A stretch of 5,456 bases of DNA from Roseobacter sp. (GCA_024636425.1 JAGXHB010000196.1:1-5456); one strand, 5' to 3'. Counted from the first letter of the stretch, positions 1 through 5,167 are shown. A program made the numbers and translations. The notes: generated from the letters alone by a model not told the origin.

Positions 1-19
1 CTAGGTTAAAGGAACCCAG

Positions 20-409
20 ATGCCTGACGATATGAAGACGACACCTCTCAGGGATCTGGTGGTGTTGGTACTGGACGACGAACCCATCATCCTGATGGAC
101 CTTGAGTTTACCCTGAGCGATGCAGGAATGACGGCGCTGACAGCCAGTTCTGCCGCGCGTGCGCTGAAAGCGATTGAAGGGCAGGTGCCGGACGTCGCAG
201 TTCTTGACGTCAATCTGGGGCATGACAAAACCTGCGAACCGGTGGCTGACAAACTGCGTGAGCTGAACGTGCCGTTCATCCTGCATACCGGCGATCTGGA
301 CCGTCACGGCGAGGTCGTCACCAAGTTCGAGGCCCCCATCGTCGCGAAACCGTCGACGGGTGAAGCGATCATTCAGGCGCTTGAGGGGCTTATCCGGGTC
401 AATACCTGA
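20..409 (+). CDS. Single-domain response regulator (receiver domain only)
   Basis: The 129-residue protein is almost entirely one CheY-like receiver domain, with no DNA-binding or enzymatic output domain. Acidic-pocket residues are D19-D20, the phospho-acceptor is D63 in the 'LDVNLG' motif, the switch Thr is T90 and the conserved Lys-Pro is K110-P111. The DVNLG motif, the 'PVADKLRELNVPF' stretch and the TG after the fourth strand resemble the alphaproteobacterial receivers that partner HWE/HisKA_2 kinases and the 'FATGUY' single-domain regulators of the general stress response. The FATGUY motif itself is degenerate here (L88-H-T-G-D-L93). Such proteins usually act by protein contact or as phosphate sinks in the cytoplasm. 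The start is supported by an AAAGGAA Shine-Dalgarno at 8-14, about 5 bases before the ATG; the next Met (codon 5) would be too far from it. No kinase gene is visible, as the window begins 19 bases upstream. The target is unknown. Confidence 0.9.
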   Translation: MPDDMKTTPLRDLVVLVLDDEPIILMDLEFTLSDAGMTALTASSAARALKAIEGQVPDVAVLDVNLGHDKTCEPVADKLRELNVPFILHTGDLDRHGEVVTKFEAPIVAKPSTGEAIIQALEGLIRVNT

Positions 410-435
410 AGTGCGATCCCTGAAATTGCACAGGA

Positions 436-461
436 CCGCAGGAGGATTGATCCTCCCGCGG
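436..461. terminator. Hairpin between convergent genes, probable bidirectional terminator
   Basis: CCGC-A-GGAGGA-TTGA-TCCTCC-C-GCGG forms a 6-bp perfect inner stem with a 4-base loop, then one A/C mismatch, then 4 more pairs. It sits in the 69-bp gap between the 3' ends of the response regulator (+) and the corrinoid methyltransferase (-), where a shared terminator is expected. Neither side has a clear T-run, so intrinsic termination may be weak or factor-assisted. The symmetry is seen directly; the role is inferred. Confidence 0.5.
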
Positions 462-478
462 CATCGTGAATAGCAGCC

Positions 479-1555
479 TTAACGGCGACGCCCGCCTGTG
501 CGGCCTGCACGCCCGCGGCCTTCCTGACCGGCCTTCGGGGCCACCTTGTTGAACTTGATCCACTCGGTCCCGTGAGGGTCGCGATCAAACAGGAAGTTGG
601 CGGCGCGGATGGCCTCCATCTCTTTGCCCGCAGTCGGTTTGGTTGATCCCATGCCGAACAGGGTCACGAATGTCTCGTCGTCGATGTCATCGGGCAGGAT
701 GATACCCGCCGCGACCAGCGCCTGCTTTTTCTCGGCAATCTTGGTCTGGTTCACGGGCAGGGCGACCGGGTTCATAATCGCCGAGGTCATGCCCGCACCC
801 ATTGCCATCGGCAAAAACGCGTTGTTGATGCCATGACGGTTTGGCAAGCCAAAGCTGATGTTCGAGGCACCGCAGGTGGTGTTCACACCCAGTTCCTCGC
901 GCAGACGGCGGACCAGCGTGAAAACCTGATGCCCGGCCGTGGCCATCGCACCGATGGGCATCACCAGCGGGTCAACCACGATGTCATGCGCGGGAATGCC
1001 GAAATCAGCAGCGCGCTGGACGATCTTGCGCGCCACTTCGAAGCGCACATCGGGATCTTCGGAAATGCCGGTGTCGTCGTTTGAAATCGCCACGACCGGC
1101 ACGTTGTATTTTTTGACCAGCGGCAGGACCAGCTCCAGACGCTCTTCCTCACCGGTGACGGAGTTCAGAAGCGGGCGGCCTTCGCAGGCTTTCAAACCTT
1201 CCTCCAGAGCGCCGGGAACCGAGCTGTCGATACACAGCGGCACATCGACGACTTTCTGCACGACGCGCAGCAGTTCTGGCATCAGCATCGGTTCGACAAA
1301 GTTGTTGTCGGCATAGCGCGGATCTTCGGCCATCTTGTTCGAAAAGACTGCACCCGAGTTCACATCGAGGATGTTCGCGCCTGCGGCGACTTGTGCAATG
1401 GCGTCGGCTTCAACGCGGCTGAAATCGCCGCGTTCAAGTTCTTCTGCAAGGATCTTGCGTCCGGTAGGGTTGATGCGTTCACCGATGACGCAGAACGGCT
1501 CGTCAAAGCCGATGATGGCGGTTTTCGTTTTGGATTCGACGACAGTTCTGGTCAT
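479..1555 (-). CDS. Methyltetrahydrofolate:corrinoid methyltransferase, stand-alone pterin-binding domain (MetH/AcsE-like)
   Basis: The 358-residue protein is a dihydropteroate-synthase-like TIM barrel that moves the N5-methyl group between 5-methyl-THF and a cob(I)alamin protein. Visible family motifs, in order: GERINPTGRK (25-34), ANILDVNSGA (60-69, D64), PLCIDSS (106-112, D110), LLNSVTGEE (129-137, N131), AISNDDTG (156-163), VVDPLVMPIG (193-202, D195) and GASNISFGLPNR (229-240). N232 aligns with the substrate-activating Asn of AcsE and MetH. There is no homocysteine-binding, B12-binding or activation domain, so it must work with separate partner proteins, as in the split methionine synthase of roseobacters, or in corrinoid-dependent demethylation. 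The last ~20 residues form a Gly/Arg-rich basic tail ending RRR, outside the barrel. It is the last gene of the leftward operon, 12 bp after the reductase, and an AAGGAAAG Shine-Dalgarno in that spacer fixes the start. Family assignment is firm; the physiological direction of methyl flow is inferred. Confidence 0.9.
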   Translation of the reverse strand: MTRTVVESKTKTAIIGFDEPFCVIGERINPTGRKILAEELERGDFSRVEADAIAQVAAGANILDVNSGAVFSNKMAEDPRYADNNFVEPMLMPELLRVVQKVVDVPLCIDSSVPGALEEGLKACEGRPLLNSVTGEEERLELVLPLVKKYNVPVVAISNDDTGISEDPDVRFEVARKIVQRAADFGIPAHDIVVDPLVMPIGAMATAGHQVFTLVRRLREELGVNTTCGASNISFGLPNRHGINNAFLPMAMGAGMTSAIMNPVALPVNQTKIAEKKQALVAAGIILPDDIDDETFVTLFGMGSTKPTAGKEMEAIRAANFLFDRDPHGTEWIKFNKVAPKAGQEGRGRAGRTGGRRR

Positions 1556-1567
1556 GGTTCTTTCCTT

Positions 1568-2497
1568 TTAGACGGCGTTGGCAGGTTGGGCAGCGGCCCC
1601 GCCGTTTTCTATGGCCCATGTCGCATTCGTCTTGATCCCACCCAGCGGGAAGAAATGCACATGGGAGATGTTGAAATCGGGGTTCGCGGCCTTGTGCGCT
1701 GCCAGCTCCGCCACGACATCCGTAGGCTCGTAGGGCAGCAGCAGTTTGGTCACGTCCATCGCGCGCTTTTGCAGCACCTTGAGCGAGGGGCCGACACCGC
1801 AGGCGATGGCGAATTTGATCAGGGTCTGCAGCTTGGCGGGGCCCGCGATGCCGATGTGGATGGGCAGGGTGATCCCTGCGTGTTTCAGGCTGTCGGCCCA
1901 TTCGATGATCGGCTGGGCCTCGAAAGCGAATTGCGTGGCAATGGCCATTTTCGCGTCGGTCTGTTCGGAAAAGCCCTGCTTCCAGCGCAACGCCTCGTCG
2001 ACGCGGAGGCGGGTGCCGTCCAGATCAATGTCGCGATTGCCTTCTGGATGGCCTGCGACATGCAGGCGTTCAAAGCCGTATTTGTCGAACAGTCCGGTAT
2101 CCATCATCTGCATGCTGTCGCTGAAATCACCGTGGGGCGTGGCAACACCGCCCGCAAGCAGCAGCGCCTGTTTCACATCCGCTTCGCCCTGATACATGTT
2201 GATCCAGTTTTCCAGCGTCGCGGCATCCTTGATGATGCGGGCCGGGAAATGTGGCATGACCTTGTAGCCGTCGGCGTTGAGCCGCGCGGCAGTGGCGACC
2301 ATCTCCTCGATCGGGGTGCCGTCGATATGGGCGATATAGACGCGGGTGCCTGCGGGGAGCAGATCGCGGAAGTTTTCAACCTTCTCGGCGGTGCGCGGCA
2401 TCACCTCGATTGAATAATCCTGCAAGAACGCCTCGACTGCCGGATTTCGCAAATCTGCCTCGGGGGTTTGCTTGCGTCGAAAATTGAGAAGGGACAT
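1568..2497 (-). CDS. Methylenetetrahydrofolate reductase, divergent metF-like
   Basis: Cytosolic enzyme of the MTHFR family, interconverting 5,10-methylene-THF and 5-methyl-THF; about 309 residues, near the usual ~290-310. It follows the MetF barrel pattern: IEVMPRT (30-36, matching EFFPPRT with the catalytic Glu), ALLLAGG (111-117), AGHPEG (148-153, matching the YPEVHPEA region), IATQFAFEA (186-194, matching ITQFFFD), IHIGIAGP (matching IPGILP) and VHFFPLGG near the end. The MetF 'LRGD' motif, whose Asp contacts flavin and folate, reads LAGG here, so cofactor use may be unusual. The start was set at 2497 because AAAGAA lies 6 bases upstream and the protein then begins MSLLNFRRK; an in-frame ATG at 2512 would add five residues but lacks a Shine-Dalgarno. 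It is the middle gene of the operon, 29 bp after the small first gene and 12 bp before the methyltransferase that would use or supply its product. It could run oxidatively if methyl-THF comes from demethylation. Confidence 0.85.
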   Translation of the reverse strand: MSLLNFRRKQTPEADLRNPAVEAFLQDYSIEVMPRTAEKVENFRDLLPAGTRVYIAHIDGTPIEEMVATAARLNADGYKVMPHFPARIIKDAATLENWINMYQGEADVKQALLLAGGVATPHGDFSDSMQMMDTGLFDKYGFERLHVAGHPEGNRDIDLDGTRLRVDEALRWKQGFSEQTDAKMAIATQFAFEAQPIIEWADSLKHAGITLPIHIGIAGPAKLQTLIKFAIACGVGPSLKVLQKRAMDVTKLLLPYEPTDVVAELAAHKAANPDFNISHVHFFPLGGIKTNATWAIENGGAAAQPANAV

Positions 2498-2505
2498 GAG
2501 CATTT

Positions 2506-2517
2506 CTTTCATGAAAG
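2506..2517. repeat. 12-bp perfect palindrome at the metF-like start
   Basis: CTTTCATGAAAG is a perfect palindrome with no spacer. It lies in the spacer between the small first gene and the reductase, overlapping the non-preferred upstream ATG (2512) and the AAAGAA Shine-Dalgarno of the preferred start. It could be an internal operator, an RNA hairpin masking the ribosome site, or chance from mirroring an AAAG Shine-Dalgarno. Confidence 0.35.
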
Positions 2518-2526
2518 GATCAACAT

Positions 2527-2823
2527 TTACGCCCAGCCGTCATTCGCGATCAGCGCCTTGATACGATCGCGGTCGTATTCGGCGTCAATCCGCGCAGCTT
2601 CGGCATCGGCTACGGCATCAGGTTCGCCGTCAACACTGTAGGGGTCGGCCTTGCGCCACTCCGCCAGATAGGCATCGGTATCTTCCGCGCCGACCTTCAT
2701 GGCAGCGCGGTCGATGGCCTGTTCGAACCGTTCGGGCAGTTGGCGCTTGGATCCGCGGCGGCCTTTGCCCACGATGATCTGCGCCGGAATATCGCGCCAG
2801 TAGACGACTGTAACTTCGGGCAT
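2527..2823 (-). CDS. Small 'virulence factor' family protein of unknown function, first gene of folate/methyl operon
   Basis: The 98-residue soluble protein has no signal peptide or membrane segment. Residues 1-58 (beginning MPEVTVVYWRDIPAQ, with a basic patch GKGRRGSKRQ at 19-28) resemble the short family annotated as 'virulence factor' in many Rhodobacterales. The name is historical and says little; I know of no established biochemical role. The C-terminal 40 residues are acidic and helix-prone (repeated D/E/A, ending NDGWA). The start is fixed by an AAAGGA Shine-Dalgarno 7 bases upstream. It heads a three-gene operon with the reductase and the corrinoid methyltransferase; the close spacing suggests a role with those enzymes, for example as an accessory subunit, chaperone or cofactor-handling protein. 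That role is inference from context only. Confidence 0.8.
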   Translation of the reverse strand: MPEVTVVYWRDIPAQIIVGKGRRGSKRQLPERFEQAIDRAAMKVGAEDTDAYLAEWRKADPYSVDGEPDAVADAEAARIDAEYDRDRIKALIANDGWA

Positions 2824-2831
2824 GATTGATT

Positions 2832-2849
2832 CCTTTGACTGCGTTCAAG
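2832..2849. promoter_or_regulatory. Imperfect dyad just upstream of the folate operon start codon
   Basis: On the + strand TTGA (2835-2838) and TCAA (2845-2848) flank six bases; read as CTTTGAC-TGC-GTTCAAG the half-sites match at five of seven positions. The dyad overlaps the Shine-Dalgarno of the first operon gene (its complement, TCCTTT, is at 2831-2836), so a protein or RNA hairpin here could affect translation. This is a pattern only and may be chance. Confidence 0.25.
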
Positions 2850-2879
2850 AGTTTCTAGCGGCTGTTGATCTGTCCCCGT

Positions 2880-2906
2880 CGCCGTTTTTCGACATTCAGA
2901 ACGGCG
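2880..2906. repeat. Inverted repeat 1 in the divergent intergenic region
   Basis: CGCCGTT (2880-2886) and AACGGCG (2900-2906) form a perfect 7-bp stem around a 13-base loop. It lies about 60 bp upstream of the leftward operon and 170 bp upstream of the rightward ppx-like gene. The stem has no G.T position, so the strand cannot be decided. It may be part of either leader or an operator. Confidence 0.4.
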
Positions 2907-2935
2907 TCTGCGACGCGGTCACCCTACAGCCAAGC

Positions 2936-2959
2936 TGACCGGCCCGCGAGGGTCGGTTG
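2936..2959 (+). ncRNA. Stem-loop 2 with GCGA (GNRA) tetraloop, possible structured leader element
   Basis: ACCGGCCC (2938-2945), loop GCGA and GGGTCGGT (2950-2957) pair over 8 bp in a rightward RNA, using one G.U; the ends extend by two more wobble pairs (2936-2959). On the opposite strand the wobble pairs would be C/A mismatches and the loop would not be GNRA. Both facts point to the + strand as the structured RNA. This is part of a hairpin series running toward the ppx-like gene, possibly its leader or an independent small RNA. No promoter is identified. Confidence 0.4.
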
Positions 2960-2960
2960 C

Positions 2961-2988
2961 CCTCATAATTCTCAAGATGGTTGTGAGG
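2961..2988 (+). ncRNA. Stem-loop 3, possible structured leader element
   Basis: CCTCATAA (2961-2968) pairs with TTGTGAGG (2981-2988) over 8 bp around a 12-base loop. One position (T2966/G2983) pairs only as U.G in a rightward RNA. It starts three bases after the closing base of stem-loop 2. Structure by inspection only; energy not computed. Confidence 0.35.
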
Positions 2989-2994
2989 CGGGGC

Positions 2995-3019
2995 GCAAGC
3001 GGGGGTGTTTCCCGCTTGC
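2995..3019. repeat. Perfect 9-bp inverted repeat upstream of the ppx-like gene (stem-loop 4)
   Basis: GCAAGCGGG (2995-3003) and CCCGCTTGC (3011-3019) form a perfect 9-bp GC-rich stem with a 7-base loop, the strongest hairpin in the region. It lies 55 bp before the ppx-like start. No T-run follows on either strand, so it does not look like a standard intrinsic terminator. Possible roles are a leader attenuator, an RNA-stability element or a 3' hairpin of a small RNA. Confidence 0.45.
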
Positions 3020-3060
3020 TCAGGTAGCTTGAAAATACTAGGGTAAACCCAACTCGTAAT

Positions 3061-3066
3061 GAAAGG
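3061..3066 (+). promoter_or_regulatory. Shine-Dalgarno of the Ppx/GppA gene
   Basis: GAAAGG ends 8 bases before the ATG at 3075. It decides this start although the first ~28 residues lie before the conserved domain. An out-of-frame ATG at 3059 has no role. Confidence 0.6.
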
Positions 3067-3074
3067 CGCAAACC

Positions 3075-4190
3075 ATGGCGCCACAGCGTCCCACAGGTGC
3101 GGGCGCGCTCGATACACCCTCGGCTCTGAGCCCCGCGCCAGTTCCGCCCAGATCGACCGAACTCTATGCGGCCCTTGATCTGGGTACAAATAGTTGTCGC
3201 ATGCTGATCGCCCAGCCAAAAGGCAGCGGTTTCCATGTCGTCGACAGTTTTTCGAAGTCCGTCCAGCTTGGGGCGGGCCTCGAGAAGACCGGGCGATTGT
3301 CGCGCGGATCCATGACGCGTACCATTCAGGCGTTGCGGATCTGTCAGCAGAAGCTGCGCCGCAACAAGGTGCGCCGCATGCGTCTTGTCGCGACCGAAGC
3401 CTGCCGGCGGGCCTCCAACGGGGCCGAATTCATGGCCCGTATCCAGCGCGAAACCGGTCTGAAACTCGACATCATCAAACCCGAGGAAGAAGCGCAGCTT
3501 GCCGTGATCTCCTGCGCGCCTCTGGTCAACCGCAAGACACATAACCTGCTTGTGGTCGATATCGGGGGAGGATCGACAGAACTGGTCTGGATCGACATCT
3601 CCAAGGTGCCCAAAGCCGACCGTGCGCAATCCATCATGCGGTTGCACGGCGGGTTCTATCAGGCCAAGACGGGCATCCCCGAAGCGCGGGTGGTCGACTG
3701 GATCAGTGTGCCGCTTGGGGTCGCGACGCTGCGCGACCAGTTTTCCGATGTCGAAGACGATGCCGCGCGCTTCGCCCTGATGAGCTGGTTCTTCGAGGAG
3801 AACTTGCAGAACTTCACGCCCTATCAGACCACGCAGTCGCAGGATCATTTCCAGATTGTCGGGACATCCGGCACCGTGACCACCGTGGCCGCCAGCCATC
3901 TGGGGCTCAAACGCTACGACCGCACCAAGGTGGACGGGCTGCGCATGACCTCGGCGCAGATCGACAAGGTGATCCACTCCTATCTGGCCATGGGGCCTGG
4001 CGGGCGGCGGGCCGATCCGCGGATCGGACAGGACCGTCAGGCGTTGATCATGTCAGGGGCCGCGATTTTGCAAGCGCTGATGCGCTGCTGGCCAACCGAC
4101 CGTTTAAGCGTTGCAGACCGTGGTCTGCGCGAAGGATTGCTTTACGCACAGATGAGCGCGGACGGCGTTCTGGAAGAAGGATTAGGCTGA
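3075..4190 (+). CDS. Ppx/GppA family phosphatase, short form
   Basis: A 371-residue member of the exopolyphosphatase / guanosine pentaphosphate phosphohydrolase family (actin-like ATPase fold), which releases phosphate from polyphosphate and/or converts pppGpp to ppGpp in the cytoplasm. Motifs: AALDLGTNSCRMLI (32-45, phosphate-1 loop), VATEACRRASN (105-115), IKPEEEAQLA (134-143, the catalytic-Glu region, usually SGEEEA), VVDIGGGSTEL (160-170, phosphate-2 loop), GTSGTVTTVA and VADRGLREG (346-354). It lacks the C-terminal extension of the ~500-residue E. coli Ppx and GppA, so it is the two-lobe core form common in alphaproteobacteria. The first ~28 residues are Pro/Ala-rich, probably disordered, and lie before the core. 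Its stop overlaps the start of rlmE (TGATG), implying co-transcription and translational coupling. Sequence alone does not separate polyphosphatase from pppGpp phosphatase activity, so no symbol is given. Confidence 0.92.
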   Translation: MAPQRPTGAGALDTPSALSPAPVPPRSTELYAALDLGTNSCRMLIAQPKGSGFHVVDSFSKSVQLGAGLEKTGRLSRGSMTRTIQALRICQQKLRRNKVRRMRLVATEACRRASNGAEFMARIQRETGLKLDIIKPEEEAQLAVISCAPLVNRKTHNLLVVDIGGGSTELVWIDISKVPKADRAQSIMRLHGGFYQAKTGIPEARVVDWISVPLGVATLRDQFSDVEDDAARFALMSWFFEENLQNFTPYQTTQSQDHFQIVGTSGTVTTVAASHLGLKRYDRTKVDGLRMTSAQIDKVIHSYLAMGPGGRRADPRIGQDRQALIMSGAAILQALMRCWPTDRLSVADRGLREGLLYAQMSADGVLEEGLG

Positions 4191-4930
4191 TGGGCAAGAC
4201 ACCGACCGGCAAGAACACCTCGGGGCGCGGACAGCGAGAACTGACCGTAAAGGTCAAGTCGGCGCGCGGCCGCAAGCTCAGCTCGACGCGGTGGCTGCAA
4301 CGGCAGTTGAATGATCCTTACGTGAAGCGCGCCAAGGCTGAAGGGTATCGCGGGCGCGCCGCCTACAAGATCATGGAGCTGGACGACAAGTATCGCTTTC
4401 TGGTTCCGGGCGCGCGGGTGGTGGATCTGGGTGCTGCGCCGGGGGGCTGGTGTCAGGTCGCCGTCAAGCGCTGCAATGTTCTTGGCGAAAAGCAGGGCAA
4501 ACGGCTGGGCACAATTCTTGGCATCGACCTTCAGGAGATGGAGCCGATTGCGGGCTGCGAATTGCACCAGCTTGATTTCATGGAAGATGATGCAGACGAA
4601 ATCGTCAAAGGCTGGCTCGGTGGTCGTGCGGATGTCGTGATGTCGGACATGGCCGCGTCCAGTTCGGGCCACAAGCAGACGGATCACAACCGGATCATAG
4701 CGCTCTGCGAGGCTGCGGCCTATTTCGCCTTCGACGTGCTGGAAGAGGGCGGCACTTTTGTTGCCAAGGTGCTTGCCGGCGGTGCCGAGGGGGATCTGCA
4801 AAAGCTGCTCAAGCAGCGGTTCACGAAAGTCGCCAACATCAAGCCGCCTGCCAGCCGTCAGGACAGTTCCGAGAAGTTCGTCGTGGCGACAGGATTCAAA
4901 GCCGATGTGGCGGATGCCGAACCCGAGTGA
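4190..4930 (+). CDS. rlmE: 23S rRNA (uridine(2552)-2'-O)-methyltransferase RlmE (FtsJ/RrmJ)
   Basis: A 246-residue SAM-dependent Rossmann-fold methyltransferase that 2'-O-methylates U2552 in the A-loop of 23S rRNA, a late step of 50S assembly. The SAM motif VVDLGAAPGGW is at 77-87 and the acidic residue after strand 2 is D113. The K-D-K-E tetrad is complete: K60 in YRGRAAYK, D153 in VVMSDMA, K193 in FVAKVLAGG and E228 in SSEKFVVATG, matching K38, D124, K164 and E199 of E. coli RrmJ. It exceeds the ~209-residue E. coli enzyme through a basic N-terminal extension (residues 1-35, rich in K/R/G/S/T), probably for rRNA binding, and a short insertion near 96-106. The start overlaps the preceding stop by one base, and an AAGAAGGA Shine-Dalgarno lies inside the end of the upstream gene. 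Pairing with a Ppx/GppA gene is, to my knowledge, recurrent in alphaproteobacteria. Confidence 0.96.
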   Translation: MGKTPTGKNTSGRGQRELTVKVKSARGRKLSSTRWLQRQLNDPYVKRAKAEGYRGRAAYKIMELDDKYRFLVPGARVVDLGAAPGGWCQVAVKRCNVLGEKQGKRLGTILGIDLQEMEPIAGCELHQLDFMEDDADEIVKGWLGGRADVVMSDMAASSSGHKQTDHNRIIALCEAAAYFAFDVLEEGGTFVAKVLAGGAEGDLQKLLKQRFTKVANIKPPASRQDSSEKFVVATGFKADVADAEPE

Positions 4931-4947
4931 ATCACTTCCCGCACATT

Positions 4948-4962
4948 ACCCGCCCGCCGGGT
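4948..4962 (+). terminator. Weak hairpin after rlmE
   Basis: ACCCG (4948-4952) and CGGGT (4958-4962) form a 5-bp stem with a 5-base loop, 18 bases after the rlmE stop. No T-run follows, so this is a poor intrinsic terminator and is listed only as the best candidate for the end of the ppx-rlmE transcript. Confidence 0.2.
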
Positions 4963-5021
4963 CCACTGAGAGGGCCGGATAGGGATAATTTGTCGCAGTC
5001 TGTCACGACGCCCTTTTTATA

Positions 5022-5044
5022 ACTTAGGACACATCATAAGTGTC
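5022..5044. promoter_or_regulatory. AT-rich patch with overlapping dyads upstream of mrpA
   Basis: ACTTA (5022-5026) with TAAGT (5037-5041) and GACAC (5028-5032) with GTGTC (5040-5044) are two overlapping inverted repeats. They follow the run CTTTTTATAAC (5013-5023), which is distinctly AT-rich against the GC-rich surroundings. This could be an operator and promoter for the Mrp operon. No -35 hexamer at standard spacing fits the TATAAC at 5018. Confidence 0.3.
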
Positions 5045-5120
5045 GCGGCTGGCGATAGATCATCGCGCAGATGTCTTGCGATAAATTGGTAGAAAAACGG
5101 TCGTTTCCTACGGAAATCGG

Positions 5121-5126
5121 TATATT
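5121..5126 (+). promoter_or_regulatory. Candidate -10 element for mrpA
   Basis: TATATT matches the sigma-70 -10 consensus at five of six positions and lies 41 bp before the mrpA start, which would give a leader of about 35 bases. The -35 region (around 5098-5104, CGGTCGT) is poor, so an activator or an alternative promoter is possible. Confidence 0.3.
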
Positions 5127-5167
5127 GGGGCTGGTTGTTTCGCCGCTGCTCGTGGATACTTGTTGCT

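Noticed and set aside
1391..2413. A 340-codon open frame on the + strand across the reductase and methyltransferase genes
   Set aside because: It lies antisense to two genes with clear conserved motifs, its protein shows no recognisable domain, and it crosses their boundary. Long antisense frames are expected from GC-biased codon use.
2824..2960. SAM-II, SAM/SAH or other methionine-related riboswitch in the leader of the folate operon
   Set aside because: I looked on the - strand for the SAM-II pattern (short stem with A/U-rich loop, then GCTAAA near the Shine-Dalgarno). A CGCTAGAAACTC stretch is superficially similar, but the required stem and loop are missing. A covariance-model search would settle it.
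2995..3019. Mobile-element terminal repeat or CRISPR-like unit
   Set aside because: The 9-bp inverted repeat occurs once, with no transposase, target duplication or repeated spacing nearby.
2896..3219. A 107-codon open frame on the - strand over the intergenic region and the start of the Ppx/GppA gene
   Set aside because: No Shine-Dalgarno or recognisable domain is seen, it overlaps the start of a certain gene, and its composition fits a chance frame.
2919..3977. A 352-codon open frame on the - strand across the Ppx/GppA gene
   Set aside because: It is antisense to a gene with all family motifs, and its translation is rich in H, R, G and D with no domain I recognise. Codon-bias shadow.
4142..4801. 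A 219-codon open frame on the - strand across rlmE
   Set aside because: It is fully antisense to an RlmE gene with an intact catalytic tetrad and has no motifs of its own.
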